DNA of 64,000 nt from an uncultured Pelagibacteraceae bacterium (GCA_902614975.1 CACMND010000004.1:1-64000); one strand, 5' to 3'. Positions 21,519 through 32,794 are shown, numbered from the stretch's first letter. Translations and numbers: made by a program. The notes: generated from the letters alone by a model not told the origin.

Positions 21519-24086
21519 ATGAATCTAGTAATCGTTGAAAGTCCAGCAAAAGCAAAAACAATTAACAAGTATTTAGGATCAGATTATACAGTTCTTGCAA
21601 GCTATGGACATATAAGAGATCTGCCGTCGAAAAATGGTTCTGTTGATCCTGAAAATGATTTTAAAATGATTTGGGAAGTAGATAGTTTTTCGAAAAAATA
21701 TTTAAAAGAAATTACAGATAGTGCTAAAGATTCAAAAAAAATTATTCTAGCTACTGACCCTGACAGAGAAGGTGAGGCAATAGCTTGGCATGTAAAAGAG
21801 TTTCTTGAAGAAAAAAAATTATTAAAAGATAAAGAAGTTGAAAGAGTTGTTTTCAACGAAATAACAAAAAAAGCAGTTACAAAAGGAATAGATAATCCAA
21901 GAAAAATAGAGCCACATTTAGTTGATGCTTATATGGCAAGAAGAGCTCTAGATTATCTAGTGGGTTTTAATATCTCCCCCATTCTATGGACAAAATTACC
22001 AGGTTCTAAATCTGCTGGTCGAGTTCAGTCTGTAGCTCTAAGACTTTTAACCGAACGAGAACAGGAAATAGAAGTTTTTAAACCAAAAGAATTTTGGACT
22101 TTAAATGTAATTTTTAAAAATAACAAAAATGAAAAAATAAATACAACTATTTCACAATTAGATGGAAATAAGGTTGAAAAATTTTCATTTAAAAACAAAC
22201 AAGATATTAATGACGCTTTATCAAAAATAAAAAATAAAAAATATAACATAACAGATATTAGTTCAAAAACTTATAACAGAAATCCATCAGGACCTTTTAC
22301 AACATCAACATTACAACAAACAGCATCGAGCAAACTTGGTTTTGGAGCATCAAGGACAATGCAAATTGCTCAAAGACTATATCAAGGAATTGATATTGAA
22401 GGTGAAACCGTAGGATTAATTACTTATATGAGAACAGATGGAACTAATATTTCAAAAGATGCGATAACATCTTTCAGAGATTTTATAATGCAGAATTATG
22501 GTGATAAATATTTACCAGAACAACCTCTAAATTATAGTGGCAAAAAAGCAAAGAATGCTCAAGAAGCTCACGAAGCTATACGTCCAACAGAAATAATTAG
22601 AAAACCAGAAGATATGAAAAAATACTTAAGCACTGATCAATATAAACTTTATAATTTAATATGGTCTAGATCTTTATCATCACAAATGCAGTCAGCAAAA
22701 TTTGATAGAAAAACTATTACCATCAACTCAGATGATGATAAAAATATATTCAAAGCTAGTGGTTCAACATTAAAATTTGATGGTTTCCTTAAATTATATA
22801 AGATTGATGAAAATGATGATGACAATGAAAATATTTTGCCAGATGTTGAAAAAGGTGATGTAATGTTTGAAGATCATATTGATGAACAGCACTATACACA
22901 ACCACCTCCTAGATATTCAGAAGCAAGTCTTGTTAAAAAATTAGAGGAGCTAGGAATTGGAAGACCATCTACTTATGCAAGTATTATTTCAGTAATAGCT
23001 AATAGAGGTTATGCTGACATAAATAATAAAAGATTTTTCCCAACTGATAGAGGGAAATTACTTTCTGCTTTTTTAGAAAAATTATTTACCAAATATGTTG
23101 ATTATGATTTTACTGCAAAATTAGAAGATAAATTAGATGATATAACATCGGGTAAAGAAAATTGGATAAAAGTTCTAGAAAACTTTTGGAAAGACTTTAA
23201 TTCTAATGTTTCAGGTGTGAAAGAAAAAAGAACCAGGGAAGTATTAGACCTATTAAATGAAAGTCTTGGATCACTAATATTTGAGGTCGATAAGGATGGA
23301 AATATTGATAGAAAATGTAAGCTTTGTGATACTGGTCAATTAAGTTTAAAAAATAGTTTTAGAGGTGGTGCTTTTATTGGGTGTTCAAATTATCCAGACT
23401 GCAAATTTACAAGACCACTGTCAAAATCTAAAGCAGCACAACAATTAATACTAGCAGAACCTAAATTCATTGGAAAAAATGATAAAGGTAAAGATATTTT
23501 TCTTAAAAATGGAAGATTTGGTCCATATTTGCAATTTGAAAAGGAAATCATAGAGGAAGATGAAAAAACTAAAAAGAAAAAAAGAAAATTAAAGAAAGAA
23601 GAAAATAATTTAAAAAATGTTTCTATCCCTAAAGGAATTGAGATTGAAAATATTGATTTAGAAAAGGCAAAATACTTATGCTCATTACCATTAAGTTTAG
23701 GTAAAAATCCTGAAAATGATAAGGATATTACTGTGAATGTTGGAAGATTTGGTCCTTACCTTAAATGTGAAAATAAATCTGCCAGACTAGAAAATGTGGA
23801 CGAATTATTCACAATTGGATTAAATAGAGCTGTTACATTAATTGCCGAAGCTAAACCAGGAAGAATTTCATCATCAATTATAAAAGATTTAGGAGAACAC
23901 CCTGAAGATAAAAAGCCAGTTAGAATCATGAAAGGTCAGTATGGTCCTTACATTAAATACAAATCATTAAATGCGACTATACCTGAAGAAAAAGATCCTG
24001 TTGAATTAACAATGGAAGAAGCATTAATTTTAATTGAGAAAAGAAAAGAATACGATAGAAATAAAAAGAAAAAGAAAGGCAAATAA
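21519..24086 (+). CDS. topA: DNA topoisomerase I
   Basis: LVIVESPAKAKTINKYLG, TDPDREGEAIAWH, LITYMRTDGTN, C4 zinc finger, TopA C-terminal repeats (GRFGPYLQ, GRFGPYLK, GQYGPYIK). Confidence 0.97.
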   Translation: MNLVIVESPAKAKTINKYLGSDYTVLASYGHIRDLPSKNGSVDPENDFKMIWEVDSFSKKYLKEITDSAKDSKKIILATDPDREGEAIAWHVKEFLEEKKLLKDKEVERVVFNEITKKAVTKGIDNPRKIEPHLVDAYMARRALDYLVGFNISPILWTKLPGSKSAGRVQSVALRLLTEREQEIEVFKPKEFWTLNVIFKNNKNEKINTTISQLDGNKVEKFSFKNKQDINDALSKIKNKKYNITDISSKTYNRNPSGPFTTSTLQQTASSKLGFGASRTMQIAQRLYQGIDIEGETVGLITYMRTDGTNISKDAITSFRDFIMQNYGDKYLPEQPLNYSGKKAKNAQEAHEAIRPTEIIRKPEDMKKYLSTDQYKLYNLIWSRSLSSQMQSAKFDRKTITINSDDDKNIFKASGSTLKFDGFLKLYKIDENDDDNENILPDVEKGDVMFEDHIDEQHYTQPPPRYSEASLVKKLEELGIGRPSTYASIISVIANRGYADINNKRFFPTDRGKLLSAFLEKLFTKYVDYDFTAKLEDKLDDITSGKENWIKVLENFWKDFNSNVSGVKEKRTREVLDLLNESLGSLIFEVDKDGNIDRKCKLCDTGQLSLKNSFRGGAFIGCSNYPDCKFTRPLSKSKAAQQLILAEPKFIGKNDKGKDIFLKNGRFGPYLQFEKEIIEEDEKTKKKKRKLKKEENNLKNVSIPKGIEIENIDLEKAKYLCSLPLSLGKNPENDKDITVNVGRFGPYLKCENKSARLENVDELFTIGLNRAVTLIAEAKPGRISSSIIKDLGEHPEDKKPVRIMKGQYGPYIKYKSLNATIPEEKDPVELTMEEALILIEKRKEYDRNKKKKKGK

Positions 24087-24547
24087 TGTCAGCAGATGAA
24101 AATTTAAAGAACTTAAATATTAAATTGCCAAAAGCAAATGATCCTGTTGGATCATATGCTGCTACTAGAATATCTGGAAATTTACTATACATATCTGGTC
24201 AAATATCAATTGATGAGAATGGAAATTTAATTAAGGGAAAACTCGGAAAAGATTATAATACTGAACAAGGTTATGAGGCAGCTAAAAGATGTGCATTAAG
24301 CATTATATCTCAAGCAAAAAAAGCATGTGGTGATGATTTGTCCAAAATTAAATCATGTTTGAAACTTACTGGATATGTTAATTCTACTGATGATTTTACT
24401 GAGCAGCCAAAAGTCATAAATGGAGCCTCAGATCTAATAAAAAGTGTATTTGATGAAGCTGGCTCACATGCAAGAGCTGCTGTCAGCACTAATAGCCTTC
24501 CATTAGGTGTCGTTGTTGAAGTTGATGCAATATTTGATCTTAATTAA
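24086..24547 (+). CDS. RidA/YjgF/YER057c family protein
   Basis: GNLLYISGQISIDENGNLIKGKLGKDYNTEQGYEAAKRCAL, typical RidA-family core. Confidence 0.87.
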   Translation: MSADENLKNLNIKLPKANDPVGSYAATRISGNLLYISGQISIDENGNLIKGKLGKDYNTEQGYEAAKRCALSIISQAKKACGDDLSKIKSCLKLTGYVNSTDDFTEQPKVINGASDLIKSVFDEAGSHARAAVSTNSLPLGVVVEVDAIFDLN

Positions 24548-25837
24548 TTATCTACCAATACTAAAATAATTTATTTTATTTTTTTTCATTTCAGAAGTTG
24601 AGTAAAGATTTCTCATATCAAAAACTTTAAAATTTCTTTTTTTTGTAATTTTTTTAAAGTTGAGTTGCTTAAATTCATTCCATTCTGTATGAATAATTAT
24701 TAAATCTGCACTTTTACAAGCATCTTTTATATTTTCAAAAAAGTTTATATTTTTAGATTTTAATTCCTTTTTCTTGCCAGTTGGTTCGTAATAATTTACA
24801 TGTGCACCCTTCCTTGTCAAAGATGGTATCATTTTTAGTGAAGAGGACTCTCTCATGTCATCAGTACCTGGTTTAAAAGTAACACCTAAAAATGTAATAT
24901 TTTTATTTTTAATTTTGTTATTCATTATTTTGCTAATTTTATTTAATAATAAATTAGTTCTTTTATCATTTGAATTAATTACTGATTTTACAACTGAAAG
25001 ATTTGTTTTAAACATTCGACCAGTTGAAACAAGTGCTTTTGTATCCTTTGGAAAACATGATCCACCATAGGCTGGGCCAGCTCGTAGAAATCTGCCTCCA
25101 ATCCTTTCATCTAAACCCATGCCAATTGCAACTTCTTTAACGTCTATGTTTGATTTTTCACACAAATTGGCTATTTCATTAATAAATGTAATTTTAGTTG
25201 CTAAAAAAGCGTTTGATGCATATTTGATTAGTTCTGCTGATCGTCTAGAAGTATGAAAATATCTTCCACCCTTCTTAATTAAAGGTAGATATAATTTTTT
25301 CATAATTTTATTTGCTTTATTGCTGCTAGTACCAACAACAACTCTATCTGGGAATTGAAAATCTCTAATAGCCTCACCTTCTCTTAAAAATTCAGGATTA
25401 GATACAACATCAAACTTATTTTTATTTTTATTTGATTTTAAGATTTTTGTAATTTTATCACCTGTGGTAACTGGGACTGTAGATTTAGTAACTATTATTT
25501 TATACCTATTTAGATTAGATTTTATACTTTTGGTAACATTAAATACATATTTCAAATCAGCTTTATTATTTTTGGTAGGAGTTCCAACACAAATAAATAT
25601 GATATCTGACTTTTTTATTGAGCTGGAAATATCTGTTGTAAATAAAAGTCTTTTTTTTTTTAAATTTCTTACAACCAATTCTTGAAGACCAGGCTCATAA
25701 ATTGGGATTATTCCTTTATTTAATTTTTCTATAGTTTCTCTGTTAATATCAACACATGTAACTGTATTACCTAAGTCAGAAAAACAAGCCCCACTAACTA
25801 AACCAACATAACCAGATCCTATAATGCAAATTTTCAT
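24548..25837 (-). CDS. ugd: UDP-glucose 6-dehydrogenase
   Basis: IGSGYVGLVSGACFSDLGN, catalytic-Cys motif GPAYGGSCFPKDTKAL, FKPGTDDMRES. Confidence 0.95.
   Translation of the reverse strand: MKICIIGSGYVGLVSGACFSDLGNTVTCVDINRETIEKLNKGIIPIYEPGLQELVVRNLKKKRLLFTTDISSSIKKSDIIFICVGTPTKNNKADLKYVFNVTKSIKSNLNRYKIIVTKSTVPVTTGDKITKILKSNKNKNKFDVVSNPEFLREGEAIRDFQFPDRVVVGTSSNKANKIMKKLYLPLIKKGGRYFHTSRRSAELIKYASNAFLATKITFINEIANLCEKSNIDVKEVAIGMGLDERIGGRFLRAGPAYGGSCFPKDTKALVSTGRMFKTNLSVVKSVINSNDKRTNLLLNKISKIMNNKIKNKNITFLGVTFKPGTDDMRESSSLKMIPSLTRKGAHVNYYEPTGKKKELKSKNINFFENIKDACKSADLIIIHTEWNEFKQLNFKKITKKRNFKVFDMRNLYSTSEMKKNKINYFSIGR
24562..24586 (+). terminator. Candidate intrinsic terminator for ridA, embedded in ugd 3' end
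   Basis: TAAAATAA-T-TTATTTTA (8-bp arms) followed by T8; 15 bp after the ridA stop. A/T-only stem, so weak. Confidence 0.4.
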
Positions 25838-26649
25838 AGCTTAGAAATTTCAATTCCAGATTTAATATAACCTTTCATAGATCCACAATCTAAATAATTA
25901 CCTGCAAATTTATGTCCAATGAATAAATATTGATCTAATATCATTCGTCTAATTGCATCTGTAATATGTATTTCACCACCTTTACCTTTTTTTTGATTTT
26001 GTAGATAATGAAAAATTTTCTTTGATAATATATATCTACCTATTACTGCGTTATTTGAAGGTGCATCTTTGGTATTGGGTTTTTCAATTACATCTGCAAT
26101 TTTAAAATTTAATTTGTCAATATTTTTTTTAATTGAATAAATTCCCCAACGATCAACATTATTTTTTTTAACTTTCATACTAGCCATTACAGATCCTTTT
26201 AATTTTTTATGAATTTTTATCATATCCTTTGAACAATTCTTTTTCATAATTAAATCATCAGGTAATAAAATTAAAAAATAATCATTTTTTATAAACTTTT
26301 TTGTTTTGAGTATAGCATCACCAGTTCCCATAGGTTTATTTTGATAAACAAATTTGATTTTTTTTCTAAAAAAAAGAATTTTATTATACTCTTTAATTAT
26401 TCTTGGATCTTTCTTTTTTTTAATAATTGATTTGTAAAAATTATCATTTTTAAAATATTTTTTTATCATTTCTTTTTTTTTTGAAATAATAAAAATTATT
26501 TCACTTACACCAGCTTCAATACATTCATTTAAAATATACTCAATACCTGGTTTTCCATTTATTGGAAGCAGTTCTTTAGGAAAAACACTTGTCAAAGGTA
26601 GCAAACGTGTACCCAAACCAGCAAGAGGAATAATAGCTTGTTTAATCAT
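25834..26649 (-). CDS. galU: UTP-glucose-1-phosphate uridylyltransferase
   Basis: KQAIIPLAGLGTRLLPLTSVFPKELLPINGKPGIEYIL, GTGDAIL, EKP. Confidence 0.95.
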   Translation of the reverse strand: MIKQAIIPLAGLGTRLLPLTSVFPKELLPINGKPGIEYILNECIEAGVSEIIFIISKKKEMIKKYFKNDNFYKSIIKKKKDPRIIKEYNKILFFRKKIKFVYQNKPMGTGDAILKTKKFIKNDYFLILLPDDLIMKKNCSKDMIKIHKKLKGSVMASMKVKKNNVDRWGIYSIKKNIDKLNFKIADVIEKPNTKDAPSNNAVIGRYILSKKIFHYLQNQKKGKGGEIHITDAIRRMILDQYLFIGHKFAGNYLDCGSMKGYIKSGIEISKL

Positions 26650-26683
26650 TAAGATGTTTTACTTATAATCATATTTATTAAAA

Positions 26684-27487
26684 ATGAAAATTTTAAAAAA
26701 TATTTTTGAACTAAATAAGGCAGTAAAAAATTACAAAAATGTTGGATTTGTACCTACAATGGGGGGAATTCATAAAGGTCACGTATCTTTAATAAGAATT
26801 TCACAAAAAAATAACAAAGAAACGATAGTAAGTATTTTTGTGAATCCAACACAATTTAATCAAAAAAAAGATTTTAAGAATTATCCTAGGAACATAAGAA
26901 AAGATATTTCAATATTAAAAAAACTAAAAGTTAATTATTTGTTTTTACCCGAGGTCAATGAAATATATAAAAATAGAATAAAGAATTTTAAACTTAATAA
27001 GTCTGATAAAATTTTATGTGCTAAATATAGAAAAGGTCATTTTGAAGGTGTATTAAACGTTATGAATAGATTGTTGTCTATTGTTAAATCTAAGTGTGTT
27101 TATATGGGTGAAAAAGATTTTCAACAATACATGTTAATTAAAAGAATATTAGGTAAAAAATATAAAATAAATATTGTTGGTTGTCCTACCATTCGAGAAA
27201 ATAATAAAATTGCTTTATCCACAAGAAACAAATTGTTAAATAAATCATCTATAAAAAAAGCATCAAAAATAGCTATGAAATTAGATAAATTAAAAAGATT
27301 ATCAAAAACAAATAAATATGTGGATTTATCAAAATTTAAATATGAGCTTGAAAATAAATTTAAAATTAAAATTGATTACCTTGAATTTAGAGATGAGAAA
27401 AAAATGAAATTAAATAATTTTAAATCTAAATATAGACTATTTATTGCCTATCATATTAATGGAGTAAGATTGATTGATAATTTTTGA
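26684..27487 (+). CDS. panC: Pantothenate synthetase
   Basis: VGFVPTMGGIHKGHVSLIR, VSIFVNPTQFNQKKDF, YMGEKDFQQ, ALSTRNKLL. Confidence 0.93.
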   Translation: MKILKNIFELNKAVKNYKNVGFVPTMGGIHKGHVSLIRISQKNNKETIVSIFVNPTQFNQKKDFKNYPRNIRKDISILKKLKVNYLFLPEVNEIYKNRIKNFKLNKSDKILCAKYRKGHFEGVLNVMNRLLSIVKSKCVYMGEKDFQQYMLIKRILGKKYKINIVGCPTIRENNKIALSTRNKLLNKSSIKKASKIAMKLDKLKRLSKTNKYVDLSKFKYELENKFKIKIDYLEFRDEKKMKLNNFKSKYRLFIAYHINGVRLIDNF

Positions 27488-28861
27488 TTATAAAAAATAA
27501 GCTCCCACACCTAAGAAAGATACAAATCCAATAACATCTGTTATTGTTGTAACAAATACACTAGAGGAAATTGCAGGGTCAATTTTCATTTTATTTAATG
27601 TTACAGGGACTAAAATACCAAAAAGACCAGCAACTATCATAGTTAAAACCATTGAAATTGAAATTATTAGGGAGAGCTGGATATCATTAAACCATAGTTG
27701 AACTATCAAAGAACTTATAATCGCAAAAATAACTCCATTTAAAACTCCAATATTGAATTCTTTAATAATATTATTTGTAAAATTATTTTTTGTTAAATCC
27801 TGTGTCGCTAAAGATCTTACTGTGACAGCCAATGTTTGCATGCCAGCGTTACCACCCATTGATGCTACAATTGGCATTAAAAAAGCCAATACTACCATTT
27901 GCTCTATAGTGGCACCAAATAAACTAATACAATAGGTTGCTAGAAAAGCAGTAAACAAGTTTAATAACAACCAATTAAATCTTCTCTTTGTTTTTGTTAT
28001 TACTCCATCGGTTATTTCTTCATCACCTACTCCAGCTAATCTAAGTGCGTCCTCTTCAGCTTCCTCTTTTAATACTGTTAGAACATCATCATAAGCTATC
28101 ATCCCAACTAATTTGTCTGACTTATCTACTACAGCAGCTGAACTCAAATTATAATTTTCAAATAAATTACCGACTTCCTCTCTATCCATATCAACCGGTA
28201 TTAATGTTTGAGATTCAGCCATTATAGACATCATTTTTGTGTCTCTTGGAGTTCTTAATACTCTTGATGATGGAACTGTACCAATGGGTTTGAATTCTTG
28301 ATCGACGATAAATATTTCGAGAAATTCTTCAGGAAGTTCTTTATTTTCTCTAAGATAGTCTATCGTTTGTCCTACAGACCAGTTACTTGGTATAGCTGTA
28401 AATTCACGCTGCATTAATCTAGCAGCAGAGTCTTCTGGATAACTTAAACTTTCAAGTAATGCAAATCGGTCTTTTGGAGGTAATGAGCTAAGGATAGTAT
28501 TTTTTTCTTTTTCATCAACATTTTCTAAAATCTTTATTGCATCATCTGACTCTAAATTTTTTAGTATGTTCACTATTGAATCAGATGATAAGTAGGTAAT
28601 CATTTCAGACTGAATTGACTCATTTAATTCAACAAAAACTTCAGGATCAACTTTGAAACTATTTAATTTTATTAAATTTTCTCTATCATTTTGACTTAAA
28701 TGTTCAATTATGTCGGCAGCATCGGCTGGATGCATAGCATTAAACGAATTTGTAATAAATGCGGCATCATTTGAGGCAATTTTATCTGTGACAACTTTGA
28801 TGAATTCCTTATTAAATTCAAAGTTAACTTTTTTATCTTTTATTTTTTTCACTATAGTCAT
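27488..28861 (-). CDS. mgtE: Magnesium transporter MgtE
   Basis: MgtE N domain (HPADAADIIEHL), CBS pair, C-terminal membrane region PIVASMGGNAGMQTLAVTVRSLA. Confidence 0.95.
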   Translation of the reverse strand: MTIVKKIKDKKVNFEFNKEFIKVVTDKIASNDAAFITNSFNAMHPADAADIIEHLSQNDRENLIKLNSFKVDPEVFVELNESIQSEMITYLSSDSIVNILKNLESDDAIKILENVDEKEKNTILSSLPPKDRFALLESLSYPEDSAARLMQREFTAIPSNWSVGQTIDYLRENKELPEEFLEIFIVDQEFKPIGTVPSSRVLRTPRDTKMMSIMAESQTLIPVDMDREEVGNLFENYNLSSAAVVDKSDKLVGMIAYDDVLTVLKEEAEEDALRLAGVGDEEITDGVITKTKRRFNWLLLNLFTAFLATYCISLFGATIEQMVVLAFLMPIVASMGGNAGMQTLAVTVRSLATQDLTKNNFTNNIIKEFNIGVLNGVIFAIISSLIVQLWFNDIQLSLIISISMVLTMIVAGLFGILVPVTLNKMKIDPAISSSVFVTTITDVIGFVSFLGVGAYFL

Positions 28862-28922
28862 AAAATTTACCTATAATTTAGTTGGCACTATTAATGCAAA
28901 ATAAAAATAATACAATTTTATT

Positions 28923-29546
28923 ATGACAATAGAGATCAAAAAGTCAGTAAAACCAATAAAATATAAATCAGCGATAGATATACTTGAAGATAGATTGGAG
29001 CAAATCAAAGTAAATAAAAATAAAGAACTTATTTGGATACTTGAACATGAAGAGATTTATACTGGTGGAACAAGTTTTAGTGATAATGAGATTTTAGATA
29101 AATCTATAAAATTTATTAAAACAAATAGAGGTGGAAAAATAACATATCATGGTCCTGGTCAATTAGTTTTTTATTTTGTGATTGACTTAAACAAAAGAGG
29201 TAAGAATATAAAAAAAATTATAACTGCAATCGAAAACACAATTATAGATACTTTAAAAAATTACAATGTAAAGTGTTTTGCTGATAGAAAAAATATTGGA
29301 ATTTGGTTTAAGCACAAATCTGGTAGAATAGATAAAATTGCAGCAATAGGCATAAAAGTAAAGAAATGGATGGCCTATCACGGTTTTGCATTAAATATCT
29401 CTAATGATCTTAATGTTTATAAAAAGATAATTCCTTGTGGAATCAGAGATAGAGGGGTTTCAAATTTAATTAATATCAAAAAACAAAATTATAAAAATAT
29501 TGAGAATGATTTGATAAAAAATTTTTTATCAAATATTAAAAATTAA
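28923..29546 (+). CDS. lipB: Lipoyl(octanoyl) transferase
   Basis: [56 protein letters not shown]. Confidence 0.95.
   Translation: MTIEIKKSVKPIKYKSAIDILEDRLEQIKVNKNKELIWILEHEEIYTGGTSFSDNEILDKSIKFIKTNRGGKITYHGPGQLVFYFVIDLNKRGKNIKKIITAIENTIIDTLKNYNVKCFADRKNIGIWFKHKSGRIDKIAAIGIKVKKWMAYHGFALNISNDLNVYKKIIPCGIRDRGVSNLINIKKQNYKNIENDLIKNFLSNIKN
29509..29534. repeat. 26-bp perfect palindrome at the lipB/rlu 3' junction
   Basis: ATTTGATAAAAAATTTTTTATCAAAT, every one of 13 symmetric pairs matches. Confidence 0.85.
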
Positions 29547-30444
29547 GTCTTTTAGTTTTTAACATATTTCTAAAATAATTTGGAGGAGTGGCTCTAAAAG
29601 TGTATTTTTTCTCATTTATTTTAAATTTTATTTCATAAGAATGTAACATTAGATTTTTATTATTTGTTTTTGAGTTATTTGTTGAATTATATTTTTTATC
29701 ACCAATAATAGAGTTTCCTAAATTAAATAATTGTTTTCTTAGTTGGTGTTTTCTTCCTGTAATTGGATTTAGCTGAATGAAGGTCGCATTATTATTTTTA
29801 TCTAAAATTTCATATTTAGTTTCAGCTTTTTCAACAATTTTTTTTTTATTTTCAAATCTTATCAAATCATCATTTAATATACCTTTGTAGGTTAAAATTA
29901 ATTCACCATTACATATTGCTAAATAAGTTTTATAAACTTTTCTTAATCTAAAAAGTGAAGTGAGTAGTTGGGCTGTTTTCCTATTTTTTGCAATTATAAA
30001 AACACCAGAAGTATCCTTATCTAATCTATGGACAGAATAAGGTTTCTCATCTCTAAATAAATTACTTTTTGCAAATATATCAATTATATTTTTTTTAGAT
30101 TTTGTGCCTCCCTGCACTGAAATTCCTGATTGTTTATTTAGAACAACAAAATTGTCGTTATTTTCAATAATTAAATCTTCATTTTCTTTTATAATTTCAT
30201 TGCTAGGATTATATTTTTTCTTATTTTGCTTGATGTTTTTTTTAAATTCAAAGTTATGTAATTCAATTTTGTCGTTAAATTGAATTTTTTTTGAGCTTTT
30301 AATTTTTTTTTTATTTAACTTAATTCTTCCATTTCTTAAGTTTTTTTCGATAAAACTTTGTGGAATTTGACCAAAGTGATTTCTTAAAAATCTATCAATA
30401 CGCATGCCATTGAACGTCTTATCAACGTTTAGTAGCTTTTTCAT
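29536..30444 (-). CDS. RluA-family pseudouridine synthase (RluC/RluD-like)
   Basis: S4-like N-terminus, [17 protein letters not shown] catalytic motif, [13 protein letters not shown]. Confidence 0.9.
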   Translation of the reverse strand: MKKLLNVDKTFNGMRIDRFLRNHFGQIPQSFIEKNLRNGRIKLNKKKIKSSKKIQFNDKIELHNFEFKKNIKQNKKKYNPSNEIIKENEDLIIENNDNFVVLNKQSGISVQGGTKSKKNIIDIFAKSNLFRDEKPYSVHRLDKDTSGVFIIAKNRKTAQLLTSLFRLRKVYKTYLAICNGELILTYKGILNDDLIRFENKKKIVEKAETKYEILDKNNNATFIQLNPITGRKHQLRKQLFNLGNSIIGDKKYNSTNNSKTNNKNLMLHSYEIKFKINEKKYTFRATPPNYFRNMLKTKRLNF

Positions 30445-30453
30445 TTATTTAAG

Positions 30454-30894
30454 TTAAGCTGTCGCTTCTTTTGGAGCTTCTTTTTTTTGATCTTTAGCTG
30501 TATCTTTCTTCTTTTTATCAACTCTTTTTGCTGCGACATCCCTGTCTACAAACTCTATTACAGCCATTGGGGCATTATCACCATATCTAAATCCAGCCTT
30601 TATAATTCTCGTATATCCACCATTTCTATTTTCGTACCTTTTAGAAAGAGTTTTTTTAACTTTGTCTGTAGATTTAAGGTCTTGCAACTTCGAAATTAAT
30701 GTTTTCGTATTAGATAAAGTATCTTTCTTTCCTAATGTGATTATTTTGTCTGCTTGAGGCTTTAAAACTTTTGCTTTTGGTAAAGTAGTTGTAATTTGCT
30801 CATACTTTATTAATGAATTAAGCATATTTTTAATCAGAGCTTTTCTATGTTCTGAAGTTCTGTTGAGCTTTTTATAGCCCATTTTATGTCTCAT
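30454..30894 (-). CDS. rplQ: 50S ribosomal protein L17
   Basis: [24 protein letters not shown]. Confidence 0.97.
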   Translation of the reverse strand: MRHKMGYKKLNRTSEHRKALIKNMLNSLIKYEQITTTLPKAKVLKPQADKIITLGKKDTLSNTKTLISKLQDLKSTDKVKKTLSKRYENRNGGYTRIIKAGFRYGDNAPMAVIEFVDRDVAAKRVDKKKKDTAKDQKKEAPKEATA

Positions 30895-31922
30895 TAGATA
30901 GCTTCCTCTAGTTTTTTAGATAATTCAGCAATATTATCTGGTGGCCAGTTTGGAATTTCCATTCCAAGATATAATGACATCCCTGTTAATACTTCTTTAA
31001 TCTCATTTAATGATTTTCTTCCAAAATTAGGTGTTCTTAACATTTCGCCTTCTGATTTTTGTACTAAATCACCAATATAGATAATATTATCATTTTTTAG
31101 GCAGTTCATTGATCTTACAGAAAGCTCTAATTCGTCAACTTTTCTCAACAAATTCTTATTAAATTCCGGTTCTGAAGGTTGCTCTTTTACAATAACTTCT
31201 TGTGGTTCATCAAAGTTAACAAACATTCCCAATTGATCTTGAAAGATCCTTGCAGAATATGCAACGGCATCTTCTGCTGAAATTGATCCATTTGTTTCAA
31301 CTTCCATTGTTAATTTATCATAATCTAAAGCTTTTCCTTCTCTTGCTGTGCTAACCGAATAAGAAACTTTTTTAACTGGACTAAATAATGAGTCTATTGG
31401 GATTAAGCCCAATGGTGGTTCTTCTGGTTTGTTCATATCAGCAGATACGTATCCTTTTCCAGTTCCTACCGACATTTCCATATGAAATTTAGTATTTTCA
31501 TCTAAGTTACAAATAACTAAATCTGGATTTAATATTTCAATATCAGCAACAGTTGTTATATCGGATGCCTTTATTTCTCCAGGACCTTTAGCATCTAAAA
31601 TTAATTTTTTAGGCTCGTCTGAAGAACTCTTCAAAGCTAAAGATTTAATATTTAATACAATATCAGTTACGTCTTCTCTTACTCCCTTTATAGAAGTAAA
31701 TTCATGTAATACTCCATCGATTTGTATCGATGTTACAGCTGTACCTCTTATTGAAGATAAAAGAATTCTTCTTAAAGAATTACCTAGTGTCAAACCATAA
31801 CCTTTTTCTAAAGGTTCAGCAGTAATTTTAGCAAAAGCTTTATCATCGCTTAACTGAACGTCTAATTTTGCAGGTTTAATTAACGATTTCCAATTTTTTG
31901 AATTTACTTCAGTTTGTTCCAT
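30894..31922 (-). CDS. rpoA: RNA polymerase alpha subunit
   Basis: [30 protein letters not shown]; alpha-[16 protein letters not shown]-like motif. Confidence 0.98.
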   Translation of the reverse strand: MEQTEVNSKNWKSLIKPAKLDVQLSDDKAFAKITAEPLEKGYGLTLGNSLRRILLSSIRGTAVTSIQIDGVLHEFTSIKGVREDVTDIVLNIKSLALKSSSDEPKKLILDAKGPGEIKASDITTVADIEILNPDLVICNLDENTKFHMEMSVGTGKGYVSADMNKPEEPPLGLIPIDSLFSPVKKVSYSVSTAREGKALDYDKLTMEVETNGSISAEDAVAYSARIFQDQLGMFVNFDEPQEVIVKEQPSEPEFNKNLLRKVDELELSVRSMNCLKNDNIIYIGDLVQKSEGEMLRTPNFGRKSLNEIKEVLTGMSLYLGMEIPNWPPDNIAELSKKLEEAI

Positions 31923-32356
31923 TAAACTCTCCTTTTTTTAGGTGGTCTTGTCCCGTTATGGGGCATTGGTGTTGTATCCTTTATTGATATAATTTTAAAT
32001 CCTCTAGCCTGTAATGCTCTTAAAGCAGTTTCTCTCCCTGATCCAGGACCTTTAACTTCAACAGATAAAATTTTCATTCCTACTTCTAAGGCTTTTGCAG
32101 CAGCTGCATCAGCTGCAACTTGTGCAGCATATGGAGTTGACTTTCGAGAACCCTTAAATCCTTTTTGTCCAGCAGATGCCCAAGAAACAACGTTTCCATT
32201 AGTATCAGCAATTGATACTATAGTATTATTGAAAGTGGATTGAACATAAGCAATACCATTCAGTATGTTCTTTTTACCTTTTTTCTTTTTTGAATAAGAA
32301 CTTTTTTTTGCTTTAGTTGTTTTTTGATCTTTGTTATCTGAAACTTCTTTTTTCAT
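31922..32356 (-). CDS. rpsK: 30S ribosomal protein S11
   Basis: [26 protein letters not shown]...[13 protein letters not shown]. Confidence 0.98.
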   Translation of the reverse strand: MKKEVSDNKDQKTTKAKKSSYSKKKKGKKNILNGIAYVQSTFNNTIVSIADTNGNVVSWASAGQKGFKGSRKSTPYAAQVAADAAAAKALEVGMKILSVEVKGPGSGRETALRALQARGFKIISIKDTTPMPHNGTRPPKKRRV

Positions 32357-32739
32357 TATTTTTTAAGTGGAGTTAATTTTTTTCCAGCAATTGCAATTGC
32401 TTTACCTTTTCGTGTCCTAGAATTACATCTTGTTCTTTGTCCTCTAACAGGAAGTTTTTTTCTATGTCTAGATCCTCTATAGGTAGCTAGATCAATCAAT
32501 CTTTTTATACTTAATGAAGTTTCTCTTCTTAGATCTCCTTCAACAGTAAATTTTTGATCGATGTATTCTCTAATTTTTAAAATTTGATCATCAGTTAATT
32601 CATTTACTCTTTTAGATTTAGGTATTTCTAAAGCGTTACAAATTTGTTGTGAAAATTTATTACCGATACCATAAATGTATGTAAGTCCAATATGAACTAA
32701 TTTATTTTGTGGTATGTTTACACCTGCAATACGAGCCAT
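32356..32739 (-). CDS. rpsM: 30S ribosomal protein S13
   Basis: [26 protein letters not shown]...RGLRH-type [16 protein letters not shown]. Confidence 0.98.
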   Translation of the reverse strand: MARIAGVNIPQNKLVHIGLTYIYGIGNKFSQQICNALEIPKSKRVNELTDDQILKIREYIDQKFTVEGDLRRETSLSIKRLIDLATYRGSRHRKKLPVRGQRTRCNSRTRKGKAIAIAGKKLTPLKK

Positions 32740-32762
32740 AATTTTTGTGATAAATTGTGCCT

Positions 32763-32790
32763 TTTATATAAGAAGATTGATCAAAGTCAA
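32763..32790 (-). promoter_or_regulatory. Predicted sigma70-type promoter upstream of rpsM
   Basis: Reverse strand TTGACT-N16-TATAAA in the 55-bp adk-rpsM gap. Confidence 0.55.
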
Positions 32791-32794
32791 CGCA

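Noticed and set aside
27460-27500. ATAAT-N6-ATTAT inverted repeat at the panC/mgtE junction
   Set aside because: Only 5-bp A/T arms; common by chance in this AT-rich sequence.
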